A DNA stretch of 64,000 bases from Kitasatospora sp. MAA4 (GTDB lineage: Bacteria > Actinomycetota > Actinomycetes > Streptomycetales > Streptomycetaceae), in assembly GCF_029893355.1 (NCBI RefSeq), contig NZ_JARZAI010000005.1, forward strand, positions 124,001 through 188,000, read 5' to 3'. Below the pieces are notes generated by a model. The model was not told where the DNA came from, searched no databases, and worked only from the letters and a program-made list of their open reading frames with translations. Positions 51,237 to 59,711 of the stretch are shown here, in pieces. The number at the start of each line of letters is the position of its first letter. Within the stretch, counting starts at the first letter, position 1. The translations under genes were made by a program, and so were the position numbers.

Positions 51237-52469
51237 CTAATCGGTCCAGAGGGCGACGGCCGTGCGGTCGTCGGCGTAGCCCTTGGCGCGGACCTGGACC
51301 TGGCGTAGGAAGTCGACGGAGCCCGGCGGGTGCGGGTGGGCCCAGTGGGTGGCCAGGAAGTGGGCGACGGCCGGCTCCTCGGCGATCGGCTCCGCAAGCC
51401 CCGGGGTGCTGAGCAGCAGGATGTCGCCGGGCGTCGCGGGGACGAGCCGGAAGCGGAACGGGCGGGGTTCGGGGACGGCTGCCGGACCGTCCGGGTGGTG
51501 CAGCAGCCGGGCCGCGTAGGCGTCGATCCAGTGGCCGGCGCGCAGCAGGTAGAGGCCGCCCGGGCCGACTCCGAAGGCCGCGCGGTGGCTGGACTCCGGG
51601 TCGAGCGAAACGAGTACGCAGTGCAGCGAACCGGCTTCTGCGGCGACGGCCCGCAGTGCGGCGGACGCCCGTACGGTGAGGCGCTGGAGGCCGTAGCGGA
51701 GTCGGTCGCGGGCGCCCTCGCGCAGGTCGGCGGCCAGCTCGGCGCGGCTGCGGCCGATCGCCTCGGCGAGCTGGGCGCAGGCCTGGCGGACGGTGTCGCC
51801 GAGCTCCTCCGGGGCCGGCGCTTCGGTGCCGGCGGGGTCGGCGGCGGCCGGGTCGGCGGTGGCGGCGCTTCGCGAGCGGCCGGCCAGGACGGCGAGCAGG
51901 AGTCCGTCGGATCCCTCGCCGAAGCGGGTCACCAGCAGGGCGTCGCTGCGGGATTCACCGCGGTAGCGGGCGGAGTCGCCGCGGACCGAGGCGGCGCGCA
52001 GCGTGAAGCCCGGGTACTGGGCGCCTTCGAGGACGGTGTCGGGGACGACGGCCGCCAGGCGCTCGGGGTGGGCGGCGGGGACGGCGGTGGGCTCGGGGCC
52101 ATACGTCGGCGGCCGGCCCCCGACGTACGGCGCCGGGCGGGGCGCGGGCACCGGACGGGTGGCGGCGGCTGGGGGCGGGAGAACCGGCGCCGGCTCGGGC
52201 TCAGGTTCCGGCTCGGGTTCTGGCTCAGGCTCGGGTTCTGGCTCAGGCTCGGGTTCTGGCTCAGGCTCAAGCGCGACCGGGCCCACGATCGAGGCCACCG
52301 AGTCGAACCAGTCGTCCACCGTCACGTCCCCGGCATCCGCCGCCGGGGTGTCCGGCAGGCTGCCGGCCGGTCCCTCGTACACCTGGCCCCACCAGCCGTC
52401 CCCGGACGGGACGGCTTCCGGCGATCCGTCGTCCGGGCGCCGTTGCGCGGGCGCACCCTGGTTGGTCAT
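51237..52469 (-). CDS. PP2C-like protein with degenerate metal site and Glu-Pro repeat
   Basis: 410 residues. Residues 1-65 are acidic and disordered, followed by about 13 tandem Glu-Pro pairs (68-93) and a Pro/Ala linker. The C-terminal 270 residues follow the PP2C fold (SVRGDSARYRGESRSDALLV, LLLAVLAGRS, GDILLLSTPGLAEPI, AKGYADDRTAVAL). Active PP2Cs have ADG, SDG and DN at these places; here they are LAG, TPG and DD, so metal binding and phosphatase activity are doubtful. It may be a regulatory pseudophosphatase. ATG 52469. Confidence 0.78.
   Translation of the reverse strand: MTNQGAPAQRRPDDGSPEAVPSGDGWWGQVYEGPAGSLPDTPAADAGDVTVDDWFDSVASIVGPVALEPEPEPEPEPEPEPEPEPEPEPEPEPAPVLPPPAAATRPVPAPRPAPYVGGRPPTYGPEPTAVPAAHPERLAAVVPDTVLEGAQYPGFTLRAASVRGDSARYRGESRSDALLVTRFGEGSDGLLLAVLAGRSRSAATADPAAADPAGTEAPAPEELGDTVRQACAQLAEAIGRSRAELAADLREGARDRLRYGLQRLTVRASAALRAVAAEAGSLHCVLVSLDPESSHRAAFGVGPGGLYLLRAGHWIDAYAARLLHHPDGPAAVPEPRPFRFRLVPATPGDILLLSTPGLAEPIAEEPAVAHFLATHWAHPHPPGSVDFLRQVQVRAKGYADDRTAVALWTD
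52193..52272. repeat. Tandem GGCTC(A/G)GG-TTC repeats encoding (Glu-Pro)n
   Basis: The plus strand shows repeated GGCTCAGG/TTCCGGCTCGGG units of 6 and 18 bp, giving the Glu-Pro run on the minus strand. Prone to in-frame expansion and contraction. Confidence 0.85.
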
Positions 52470-52512
52470 GCCGGCTCCTCGTCCGTGATTCGTTCGGGTC
52501 GCTCTGGTCGGA

Positions 52513-52545
52513 TCGAATGGGGTCGGACCGTGTCGAATGGGGTCG
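52513..52545. repeat. Direct repeat TCGAATGGGGTCG with 20-bp period
   Basis: Two exact copies (52513-52525, 52533-52545) upstream of the PP2C-like gene, in the 295-bp gap 52470-52764. The period of about two helical turns is compatible with a dimeric regulator site. The rest of the gap shows only a leaderless-type -10 at its right end. Confidence 0.5.
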
Positions 52546-52752
52546 CATCGGGTCGGGAAGATCGGTAGGGACAGCTCCTTCCGTCATTCTGCCCATCGCG
52601 GTTCGCCGCTGTCCGGACTTTCGGAACGAAGGTCACCGATCGGGTCAGGTCGGTCGGCACGCACGAATCAGGGGACGAATCGGCATGCCGAGCGGCGGAT
52701 TAATCCGAAAGTGAGGACCCAGGAGGGGGACCGCTTCCCCCGTTCAGCCCAT

Positions 52753-52758
52753 TAATAT
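52753..52758 (+). promoter_or_regulatory. -10 element of a possible leaderless transcript
   Basis: TAATAT with six bases to ATG 52765 puts the expected transcription start on the A of the start codon. The gene has no ribosome site, which fits leaderless translation. No good -35 is visible. Confidence 0.45.
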
Positions 52759-52764
52759 GTGCGC

Positions 52765-53271
52765 ATGACCGCGCCAGGACCTCTGCGACCGACCCCGGGG
52801 AGCGCCGCATTCGTCGGCCGCCCGGCGGGCGCGCTCTGGGTCCTGCTGCTGATCGGCTTCCTGGTCGGCCTGCCCTGTACGGGCTCCGCGCACGCCGCCA
52901 CCCCGCCGACCGCGCCGCCGGCCGCCACCAAGGCGGCCCCACCGCACGCCCGGCACGCCGCACCGCACACCGCGCAGGCCGCGTCCCGGTCGGTCGCGAC
53001 GCCGCCCGCCGAACCGCTGAGCGAGCCGCCGTCCCGCCCGATGACGCTGTGCACGGCCGACGGCCCGGCTCCGCGCCCGAGCGACGGCTGCTCCAGCCAC
53101 CCGTTCAGCACCCAGGACGCACAACTGCCGAACGCTCCCCCGCACCCCGTGCCGGCCGCGCTCCCGCAGCTCGTCACGCTCCGGGCGACGCCCGCGGCCA
53201 GGACGACGGCCGGCACCCCCGGCCCGGCGCCCTCCCCCGATCTCCACCTGCTCCAGGTCAACCGGACCTAG
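52765..53271 (+). CDS. Exported Pro/Ala-rich small protein
   Basis: 168 residues from ATG 52765. GALWVLLLIGFLVGLPCTGS is a hydrophobic segment ending AHAAT, so it is exported or membrane-bound. The rest is rich in Pro, Ala, His and Ser, mostly disordered, with two Cys (TLCTADG, DGCSSHPF). I do not recognise the family. It precedes the DUF3105 gene by 129 bp on the same strand. The opposite-strand frame has no such signal and is less likely. Confidence 0.55.
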   Translation: MTAPGPLRPTPGSAAFVGRPAGALWVLLLIGFLVGLPCTGSAHAATPPTAPPAATKAAPPHARHAAPHTAQAASRSVATPPAEPLSEPPSRPMTLCTADGPAPRPSDGCSSHPFSTQDAQLPNAPPHPVPAALPQLVTLRATPAARTTAGTPGPAPSPDLHLLQVNRT

Positions 53272-53400
53272 GCGGAACCCGCCGCCGCGCCTCTCCCGCC
53301 TGCCCGACTCGGCAGAACGGGAGGACCGGCGGTCTCTCCTCCCCTGCCTCACCTCATTCCGCCGCGCGCCGAGCGCTCGGCGGGGACAAGGAAGATCCCC

Positions 53401-54069
53401 GTGGGTTCCGCCTCCAAGCAGTCCAACAAGAAGTCACTCGGCGGCAAGGCGGCGACCGCCGACCGCCGCGAGCGGATCGCGCAGCTGCGCGCCGAGGAAG
53501 AGCGCCGCGAGCGCCGCAACAAGATCGTCGCGTTCTCGATAGCCGGCGTGGTGCTGCTCGGCGCCGTCGGCACCGGCGTCTTCGTCGTCAAGAACGCCGC
53601 CGACAAGAAGGCCGCGCAGACGGCCGCCGCCAAGGCCCCGATCGAGGGCGTGAAGACGTACAGCAACCTGACCCGCAACCACGTGACCACGCCGGTCACC
53701 TACCCGCAGACCCCGCCGGTCGGCGGCGACCACAACCCGGTCTGGCTGAACTGCATGGGCACCGTCTACGACAAGCCGGTGCAGAACGAGAACGCGGTGC
53801 ACTCGCTGGAGCACGGCGCCGTCTGGGTCACCTACAACGGCAAGGCCAGCGCGGCCGACATCAAGACGCTCTCCGACAAGGTCAAGGGCACCCCGTACTC
53901 GCTGATGAGCCCGTACCCGACCGAGACGGGCACCATCACGCTGACGGCCTGGGGCACCCAGCTCGTGGTGGACAGCGCGAGCGACCCGCGGGTGGAGAAG
54001 TTCTTCACCAAGTACGTCCAGGGTCCGCAGACCCAGGAGCCGGGCGCGTCCTGCAGCACGGCCCAGTGA
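53401..54069 (+). CDS. DUF3105-family membrane-anchored protein
   Basis: 222 residues from GTG 53401. A basic, coiled-coil-like N-terminus (DRRERIAQLRAEEERRERRN) leads to one membrane helix (IVAFSIAGVVLLGAVGTGVF). The extracellular domain has VTYPQTPPVGGDHNPVWLNC, NENAVHSLEHGAVWVTY and TLTAWGTQL, the DUF3105 core with conserved His and Cys. Its stop overlaps the next start (GTGA), so it is coupled to the DUF305 gene. The pair recurs in actinobacteria and may handle copper or another metal. Confidence 0.87.
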   Translation: MGSASKQSNKKSLGGKAATADRRERIAQLRAEEERRERRNKIVAFSIAGVVLLGAVGTGVFVVKNAADKKAAQTAAAKAPIEGVKTYSNLTRNHVTTPVTYPQTPPVGGDHNPVWLNCMGTVYDKPVQNENAVHSLEHGAVWVTYNGKASAADIKTLSDKVKGTPYSLMSPYPTETGTITLTAWGTQLVVDSASDPRVEKFFTKYVQGPQTQEPGASCSTAQ

Positions 54070-54740
54070 GCGCCGCCATGACGGACGAAGCGGACGAGAC
54101 GAACGGAAGGCGCCGCCGGACGGTCTGGTGGCCCGCCGCGCTGGCTGCCGCGATCGCGCTCTGCCTGGGCGTCCCGGCGCTGCTCGCGGGCGGTTCGGCG
54201 GCCTCCGGCACGGCCGTGACCGCGCCGGCCACCACGTCGCCCGAGGCCGGGTTCGCCCGCGACATGTCGACGCACCATCAGCAGGCGATCGACATGTCGT
54301 TCATCATCCGGGACCGGACCGACAACGCCGAGGTCCGCAACCTGGCCTTCGACATCATCAACACCCAGGCCAACCAGCGCGGCATGATGATGGGCTGGCT
54401 CGACCAGTGGGGGCTCACCCAGAGCTCCCCGGCCGCACCGATGGCCTGGATGCAGATGGCCCCCTACCAGGCGCACGACGGCTCGCTGATGCCCGGCATG
54501 GCGACCAACGCGCAGCTGGACCAGCTGCGCGGTCTCAGCGGCCAGGCGGCGGAGATCTTCTACCTCCAGCTGATGATGCAGCACCACACGGGCGGCATCG
54601 CGATGGCGCAGGGGTACGTCGAGCTCGCGAAGAACCCCGCCGAGAAGAGCCTGGCCGAGTCGATGGTGGCCGGGCAGACCGGGGAGCTCCAGCTGATGAC
54701 GACGATGCTCGCCGAGCGCGGGGCCAAGCCGCTCTCCTGA
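54066..54740 (+). CDS. DUF305-family exported protein, probable copper binding
   Basis: 224 residues from GTG 54066 (GTGA overlap); ATG 54078 is an alternative. A single N-terminal hydrophobic segment (WWPAALAAAIALCLGVPALL) exports or anchors it. Two ferritin-like helical halves carry DMSTHHQQAIDMSF and MMQHHTGGIAMAQGY, the His/Met motifs of DUF305, plus a Met-rich stretch (MMMGWLD, MAWMQMAPY). Family members bind copper(I). Likely role: periplasmic-side copper handling with the DUF3105 partner. A strong terminator follows. Confidence 0.88.
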   Translation: MSAAMTDEADETNGRRRRTVWWPAALAAAIALCLGVPALLAGGSAASGTAVTAPATTSPEAGFARDMSTHHQQAIDMSFIIRDRTDNAEVRNLAFDIINTQANQRGMMMGWLDQWGLTQSSPAAPMAWMQMAPYQAHDGSLMPGMATNAQLDQLRGLSGQAAEIFYLQLMMQHHTGGIAMAQGYVELAKNPAEKSLAESMVAGQTGELQLMTTMLAERGAKPLS

Positions 54741-54750
54741 GCTGCCCACC

Positions 54751-54796
54751 CCGAGAAGGGGGCCTGCCCGACAGACCGGGCAGGCCCCCTTCTCGG
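54751..54796. terminator. Strong terminator after the DUF3105-DUF305 pair
   Basis: Perfect 20-base arms (54751-54770 and 54777-54796) with loop ACAGAC, 11 bp past the stop. Confidence 0.95.
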
Positions 54797-54883
54797 TGCC
54801 CGATCCAATCGTTGCCGGAAGTACTCCCGTACAGATCTGGTCGGCGACAGAGCCTTGTGCTAGGAACCGCTACGCTGTCGCCC

Positions 54884-55459
54884 ATGCCGCCGCAGCCCCA
54901 CCCCGGTACGACCGGGCCGAGTTCCGCGCACCCCGCCCCACCCGCGACCACGTCCGGGCTGGAGGAGGCGCTGGCCATCGAGCGCGCCCAGCGGCTGACC
55001 GACGTGGTCACCAGGCTGCGCCGGGCACTGCGCAGCAGCATCCGCACGGACTACCCGTGGGAGTCGCTGCCGATGGCCCAGGTCGAGCTGCTTCAGACGC
55101 TCGCCGCCGCGCCACTGCGGGTCGGCGAGCTGGCGGCGCGCCAGCGGCTGGCCCCCAACACCGTCAGCGGGCTGGTGGGGAAGCTGTTGGACGCCGGCTT
55201 CGTGGACCGCCAGGCCGACCCGGGCGACCGCCGTACGGCGCGGATCGCCCTCACCGCGGCGGGCCACCAGCAGTTGCTGGACTGGCAGCAGGCCCACGAA
55301 CGGCGCATCGCCAACGCCCTGGGCACGCTCTCCGCCGCCGACCACGACGCGGTGATGGCCGCCCTGCCCGGCCTGGACCGGCTCGCCCAGGCACTGGCCG
55401 GCGCCGGCGGACCGGCCGCGTCGGCGCCGACGGCCGGGGCTGACGGAATCAAGGGCTGA
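54884..55459 (+). CDS. MarR-family transcriptional regulator
   Basis: 191 residues from ATG 54884. The winged helix is VGELAARQRLAPNTVSGLVG, KLLDAGFVDRQADPGDRR at about 85-122. A disordered N-terminus and a Gly/Ala tail flank it. TACGCT (54871-54876) lies seven bases before ATG and there is no ribosome site, so a leaderless transcript is likely. It is convergent with the Ada/AlkA gene and the coding ends overlap by 11 bp. No obvious target gene nearby. Confidence 0.9.
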   Translation: MPPQPHPGTTGPSSAHPAPPATTSGLEEALAIERAQRLTDVVTRLRRALRSSIRTDYPWESLPMAQVELLQTLAAAPLRVGELAARQRLAPNTVSGLVGKLLDAGFVDRQADPGDRRTARIALTAAGHQQLLDWQQAHERRIANALGTLSAADHDAVMAALPGLDRLAQALAGAGGPAASAPTAGADGIKG

Positions 55460-56939
55460 CGGCCGCCAGCACCCACAGGTGGTGCACCGCGTACGACCGC
55501 CACGGCGCCCAGGGGGCCGACTGCCGTTCGGCGGACTTCGGGTCCCCCGCCAGGCCCAGCCGCAGCAGCCCGTGCCGCACCCCGGCGTCGCCGGGCAGGA
55601 AGACGTCCGGGTCGGCCATCGCCCGCATCCGCAGGTAGCCGACCGTCCAGGGCCCGATCCCGCGCAGCGCCAGCAGCTCGGCCGCCGCCTGCGCGCGGTC
55701 CACGCCGCCGTCCAGCCGTACGGTCCCGTAGGCGAGCGCCGCGCAGAGGCCGCGCAGCGCCTGCTGCCGGGCGGCCGGCATCGCCAGGTCGGCCGGGTCG
55801 GCCCCGGCCAGCGCCTCGGCCGTGGGGAAGAGCAGGCTGAGCCCGCCGCTGGGCTCGGGCAGCGGGACGCCGTAGCGCACCGCGAGCCTGCCGGCCAGTG
55901 TGCGCGCCGCGGCGACCGTGACCTGCTGGCCGAGCACCGCGCGCACCGCCAGCTCGTGCGGGTCCACGTGCCCGGGTGAGCGCAGTCCGGGACGGCGGGC
56001 CACGGCCGAGCCGAGCACCGGGTCCGCGCCCAGCTGCTCGGCCACCGTCTCCGGGTCGGCGTCGAGGTCGAAGAGCGCGCGCAGCCGGTGCACGGCGGTG
56101 GTCAGGTCCCGCAGGTCGGCCAGTTGCAGCCGGCAGTCCAGCCACCCCCGGTCCGCCGGGACGCCGGGGCCCAGCGAGTCCACCTCGGCGATGCCGTGCC
56201 CGTGCGGGAGTGCCAGCGTCCGCCGGTACGTCCGTACAGCTGAGCCCGCCGGGACGACCTCCTCGACGCCCGGCACCGCACGCAGCGCCAGGAAGTCCAT
56301 CAGGTGCTCGCTGTCGATCGGCCCGCGGTAGGCCAGCCGCAGGCTCAGCGTGCCCACCGGCGCCACCGCCCGCACCCCGCCGCCGCTCTCCTCGCGCAGG
56401 CCGCTCGGCGTGCGGTCGTAGACGGCCCGGACGGTGTCGTTGAACTGCCGGACCGAGGCGAAGCCCGCCGCGAACGCCACCTCGGTCACCGGCAGCCCGG
56501 TCGTCTGCAGCAACAGCCGTGCGGCCTGCGCGCGTTGGGCGCGGGCGAGGGCAATCGGGCCGGCGCCGAGTTCGGCGGTCAGCTGGCGCTGGAGCTGGCG
56601 CGCGCTGTAGCCCAGGCGGTCGGCGAGCCCGGCGACGCCCTCGCGGTCCACCACACCGTCGCCGATCAGCCGCACGGCCCGGCCGACCAGGTCGGCCCGG
56701 TGGTTCCATTCGGGCGAGCCGGGCACCGAGTCCGGCCGGCAGCGGCGGCAGGCGCGGAAGCCGGCGCCCTGCGCGGCGGCCGCCGTGGGGTAGAAGGAGC
56801 AGTTGACGCGCTTGGGCGTCATGGCCGGGCAGCTGGGGCGGCAGTAGATACCGGTGCTCGTCACCGCGGTGAAGAAGACCCCGTCGAAGCGGGCGTCCCG
56901 GCTGTCCACGGCCCGGTAGCGGGTCTCGTCGTCGATCAC
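55449..56939 (-). CDS. Ada-AlkA fusion: methylation-damage regulator and 3-methyladenine DNA glycosylase
   Basis: 496 residues from GTG 56939. Ada N-terminal zinc domain (GIYCRPSCPA with Cys33/Cys37; CRRCRP with Cys64/Cys67), AraC-type HTH about 85-185 (LADRLGYSARQLQRQLTAEL, VAFAAGFASVRQFNDTVRAV), then the AlkA half with LRGIGPWTVGYLRMRAMADP (helix-hairpin-helix) and FLPGDAGVRHGL (catalytic Asp). It lacks the Ada C-terminal O6-methylguanine transferase domain. Cys33 would take a methyl group from phosphotriesters and activate transcription, while the glycosylase removes alkylated bases. A well-known actinobacterial fusion. Confidence 0.93.
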   Translation of the reverse strand: MIDDETRYRAVDSRDARFDGVFFTAVTSTGIYCRPSCPAMTPKRVNCSFYPTAAAAQGAGFRACRRCRPDSVPGSPEWNHRADLVGRAVRLIGDGVVDREGVAGLADRLGYSARQLQRQLTAELGAGPIALARAQRAQAARLLLQTTGLPVTEVAFAAGFASVRQFNDTVRAVYDRTPSGLREESGGGVRAVAPVGTLSLRLAYRGPIDSEHLMDFLALRAVPGVEEVVPAGSAVRTYRRTLALPHGHGIAEVDSLGPGVPADRGWLDCRLQLADLRDLTTAVHRLRALFDLDADPETVAEQLGADPVLGSAVARRPGLRSPGHVDPHELAVRAVLGQQVTVAAARTLAGRLAVRYGVPLPEPSGGLSLLFPTAEALAGADPADLAMPAARQQALRGLCAALAYGTVRLDGGVDRAQAAAELLALRGIGPWTVGYLRMRAMADPDVFLPGDAGVRHGLLRLGLAGDPKSAERQSAPWAPWRSYAVHHLWVLAAVSP

Positions 56940-57144
56940 GCGGTCCAGTGTGCTCCTTCGGCGGCGCCGGAACTAGCGGGATTCGGACACCGCCGTCGCC
57001 CCGAGGGCAGGGTCGGACCTGACAGACGATCAGGGGCGGATCGGGGCTCGCTCAGGGTTGATCCCGATACCCGGTGGATCACCGACCGAGCAAGCTGATC
57101 ACAGCAGCAACCAGCCACCGACCAGCCACTCCACGGAGAATCCG

Positions 57145-58383
57145 ATGAACCCGCTCGTGCGCCGTATCGCGACCCTCGGCCTCGCCGGCACCGCCCTGCT
57201 GAGCACCACCGCCGCGACCGGCACCCAGGCGTTCGCCGCGGACGCCGCTGCGAGCCCGGCCGCCGCAGCGCTCTTCCCGCCCCTCGACCCCGCCGCACTC
57301 CAGGCCGCCATCCAGACCCGGCCCACCGACGGGGCCTCCGGCGCGATCGCCCGGATCGGCGAGCCCGGCCAGCTCTGGACCGGCTCCACGGTGGACAGCC
57401 AGACCGGCCGCCCGATCCCGGACAACGCGCACTTCCACATCGGCAGCATCTCCAAGACCTTCGAGACCGCCGTCGTCCTGCAACTGGCCGCCGAGGGCAC
57501 GATCGACCTCGATCAGACCGTCCAGAACTACCTACCCGGCCTGCTCCCGGCGAACTTCGAGCCGATCACCGTCCGCGAGCTGATCAACTTCACCAGCGGG
57601 CTGCCGAACGTGGACGAGGGCCTGCCCCCGCAGAGCGCCGACGAGGTGATCGCCGACCGCTACAACTACCGCACCTTCGACCAGATCATCCAGCAGACCC
57701 TGCGCCCCGCCGACCGCCCGCATCCCGGCCCGCACTTCACCCCCGGCACCGAACAGGAGTACAACTCGCTCGGCTTCCGCATCGCCGGCGAGCTCATCGA
57801 GCAGCGGACCGGCCACTCGTTCAAGGACGAGGTCACCGCGCGCATCCTCAACCCCCTGCACCTGAACCAGACTTCGGTGCCCGAGGACGACCCCGTCATG
57901 CCGCGGCCCTACCTGCACGGCTACATGACGAACAGTCAGGGCACGGCAGTGGACGTCAGCGAGCAGGGCGGCGACCCGTCCAACATGATCTCCACCCCCG
58001 CCGACCTGGACCACTTCATCACCGCCCTGTTCCAGGGCCGCGTCGTGCCCGCCGGGCAGCTGAACGAGATGTTCACGCTGCCGACCGACGGCACCGGCAA
58101 GCCCGTCCCGTACATCGGCGGCGACTGCGACCCGGGGAGCGGCAAGCCGGCCACCGCCTGCTTCGGCGCCGGCCTGATGTCCACCCCGCTGCCCGGCGGC
58201 AATCTGCTCTGGGGCAAGACCGGCCACGACGACGGCTACGCCAACGGCGTGTTCGCCACCCGCGACCTCTCCCTGCGCGCGGTCTTCTCGGTGTCCAACA
58301 TGAGCTCCGACTTCGGCCCGCCGACCGCGCTCTCCAGCCGACTGCTGACGGCGGTACTCATGCCGTCAGCAGCCAAGAGCTGA
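57145..58383 (+). CDS. Secreted serine hydrolase, beta-lactamase/D,D-peptidase fold
   Basis: 412 residues from ATG 57145 (GGAG before it). Signal peptide RRIATLGLAGTALLSTTAAT ending near AFAAD. Class C-type motifs: GSISKTFE (Ser-x-x-Lys), EYNSLGF (Tyr-x-Asn region) and GKTGHDDGY (Lys/His-Thr-Gly). This fits streptomycete D-alanyl-D-alanine carboxypeptidase / beta-lactamase-related esterases. Acts outside the cell. Upstream 56940-57144 (205 bp) is shared with the divergent Ada/AlkA gene; no clear promoter seen. Confidence 0.88.
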   Translation: MNPLVRRIATLGLAGTALLSTTAATGTQAFAADAAASPAAAALFPPLDPAALQAAIQTRPTDGASGAIARIGEPGQLWTGSTVDSQTGRPIPDNAHFHIGSISKTFETAVVLQLAAEGTIDLDQTVQNYLPGLLPANFEPITVRELINFTSGLPNVDEGLPPQSADEVIADRYNYRTFDQIIQQTLRPADRPHPGPHFTPGTEQEYNSLGFRIAGELIEQRTGHSFKDEVTARILNPLHLNQTSVPEDDPVMPRPYLHGYMTNSQGTAVDVSEQGGDPSNMISTPADLDHFITALFQGRVVPAGQLNEMFTLPTDGTGKPVPYIGGDCDPGSGKPATACFGAGLMSTPLPGGNLLWGKTGHDDGYANGVFATRDLSLRAVFSVSNMSSDFGPPTALSSRLLTAVLMPSAAKS

Positions 58384-58390
58384 AGCTCCC

Positions 58391-59485
58391 TCACGGCCGC
58401 ACGCGGCCCCGGACCGCCTTGGTGCGCGCCTTCCACAGCTTGGTCCGCTCGCCGGCGAGCCTGGCGTCCGAGCGTGAGGCGATCCACTCGTTCTCGCGCT
58501 GGAGCTTGAGGTAGCTCTCCATCCGGCGCTCGTGCAGCGAGCCGTCCGCCAGCGCCGCCAGTACGGCGCAGCCGGGCTCGGAGCGGTGCGAGCAGTCGTG
58601 GAAACGGCAGTCCTCGGCCAGCCCCTCGATGTCCGAGAAGGCCTGCGCGAGGCCCTCGCCGCCGTACAGGCCGACCTCGCGCAGGCCGGGCGTGTCGATC
58701 AGCACGCCGCCGCCCGGCAGCGCGAACAGCTCGCGCGTGGTGGTGGTGTGCCGGCCCTTGCCGTCACTGTCGCGGGTCTGCTGGACGATCATCCGGTCGG
58801 CCCCCGTCAGCGCGTTGGTGAGGGTGGACTTGCCCGCGCCGGACTGCCCGATCAGCACCGTGGTGCCGGGCGTGCAGGCCCGCAGGACGTCCAGGCCCTC
58901 GCCCGTCTCGGCGCTGACCACCAGCACGGTGACGCCCGGCGCCGCGCGCTCGACGTCCTCGCGGATGAAGTCCGCGTCGTCGACCAGGTCGGCCTTGGTG
59001 AGTGCCACCATCGGCTGCGCGCCGCTCTCCCAGGCGAGCGCCAGGAAGCGCTCGACCCGGCCGAGGTCGGGGTCGGACGCCAGCGAGACGGCGATCAGGA
59101 CGGTGTCGACGTTGGCCGCCAGCACCTGGCCGTCCGAGCGCATGCCGGCGCCCTTGCGGATGATCGCGGTGCTGCGCGGGAGCAGCGCCGAGACCGCGGG
59201 CATCGGGGTGGCCGCGAGATCGACGGCCGCCCAGTCACCGGTACAGGGGTTGTCCTTGGTCTCCGCGCTGCCGACCGGCCGGGTGTCGGCGCGGACGGTG
59301 CGCAGTTCGCCGCTCTCGGGATCGAGGACGGCGACGTCGGCCTGCCCCCGGTCGACCCGGACGAGCCGGCCGGGAGTGAGCCCCGCCTCGGCGAGGGGGG
59401 CGAAGAGCTCGTCGAGCTCGGCGGTCCAGCCGTAACCGGACAGCCCGGACGAGGGTGCAGCAAAGTCAGAAGTCGCGTTGAACAA
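58391..59485 (-). CDS. rsgA: Ribosome small-subunit GTPase RsgA
   Basis: 364 residues from TTG 59485 (GAAGGG seven bases upstream). Circularly permuted GTPase: OB-fold to about 110, then G4 ALTKADLVDD, G1 IGQSGAGKSTLTNAL, G3 DTPGLREVGLYG, and the zinc knuckle CRFHDCSHRSEPGCAV at about 290. It checks late maturation of the 30S subunit. A 23-codon frame with a strong ribosome site lies 48 bp upstream and could be a leader. Confidence 0.93.
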   Translation of the reverse strand: MFNATSDFAAPSSGLSGYGWTAELDELFAPLAEAGLTPGRLVRVDRGQADVAVLDPESGELRTVRADTRPVGSAETKDNPCTGDWAAVDLAATPMPAVSALLPRSTAIIRKGAGMRSDGQVLAANVDTVLIAVSLASDPDLGRVERFLALAWESGAQPMVALTKADLVDDADFIREDVERAAPGVTVLVVSAETGEGLDVLRACTPGTTVLIGQSGAGKSTLTNALTGADRMIVQQTRDSDGKGRHTTTTRELFALPGGGVLIDTPGLREVGLYGGEGLAQAFSDIEGLAEDCRFHDCSHRSEPGCAVLAALADGSLHERRMESYLKLQRENEWIASRSDARLAGERTKLWKARTKAVRGRVRP

Positions 59486-59532
59486 CGCAGTGCCCTTCGG
59501 GAGGAATGCGATTCCCGGGGGCTGAGCGAACG

Positions 59533-59604
59533 TCAGCCGGCAGCCGGGAGGGTGAGGAGGACGAGGTCGCTGCGCTGGGCAGCGGTGACGACGGTGACAG
59601 CCAC
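59533..59604 (-). CDS. Possible leader peptide upstream of rsgA (23 residues)
   Basis: GTG 59604 follows GGGAGGT by seven bases, an excellent ribosome site. The peptide is MAVTVVTAAQRSDLVLLTLP plus AAG, stopping 47 bp before rsgA. The site strength is the main support; the peptide is hydrophobic and has no run of a single amino acid that would mark attenuation. The rest of 59605-59711 shows nothing else. Confidence 0.4.
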   Translation of the reverse strand: MAVTVVTAAQRSDLVLLTLPAAG

Positions 59605-59711
59605 GAGGCCCACCTCCCGCTTCTTCTCCGGTTCCGATGCGCCGGCCACTCGGTCGGCGCGCGGTCGGCAGCCTACGACAGCTGCTGCCGACCGCGCACT
59701 CCGATTTCCGG

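Noticed and set aside
52193..52272. CRISPR-like or regulatory repeat array
   Set aside because: The short periodic repeat is inside a coding frame and encodes Glu-Pro pairs; there are no spacers.
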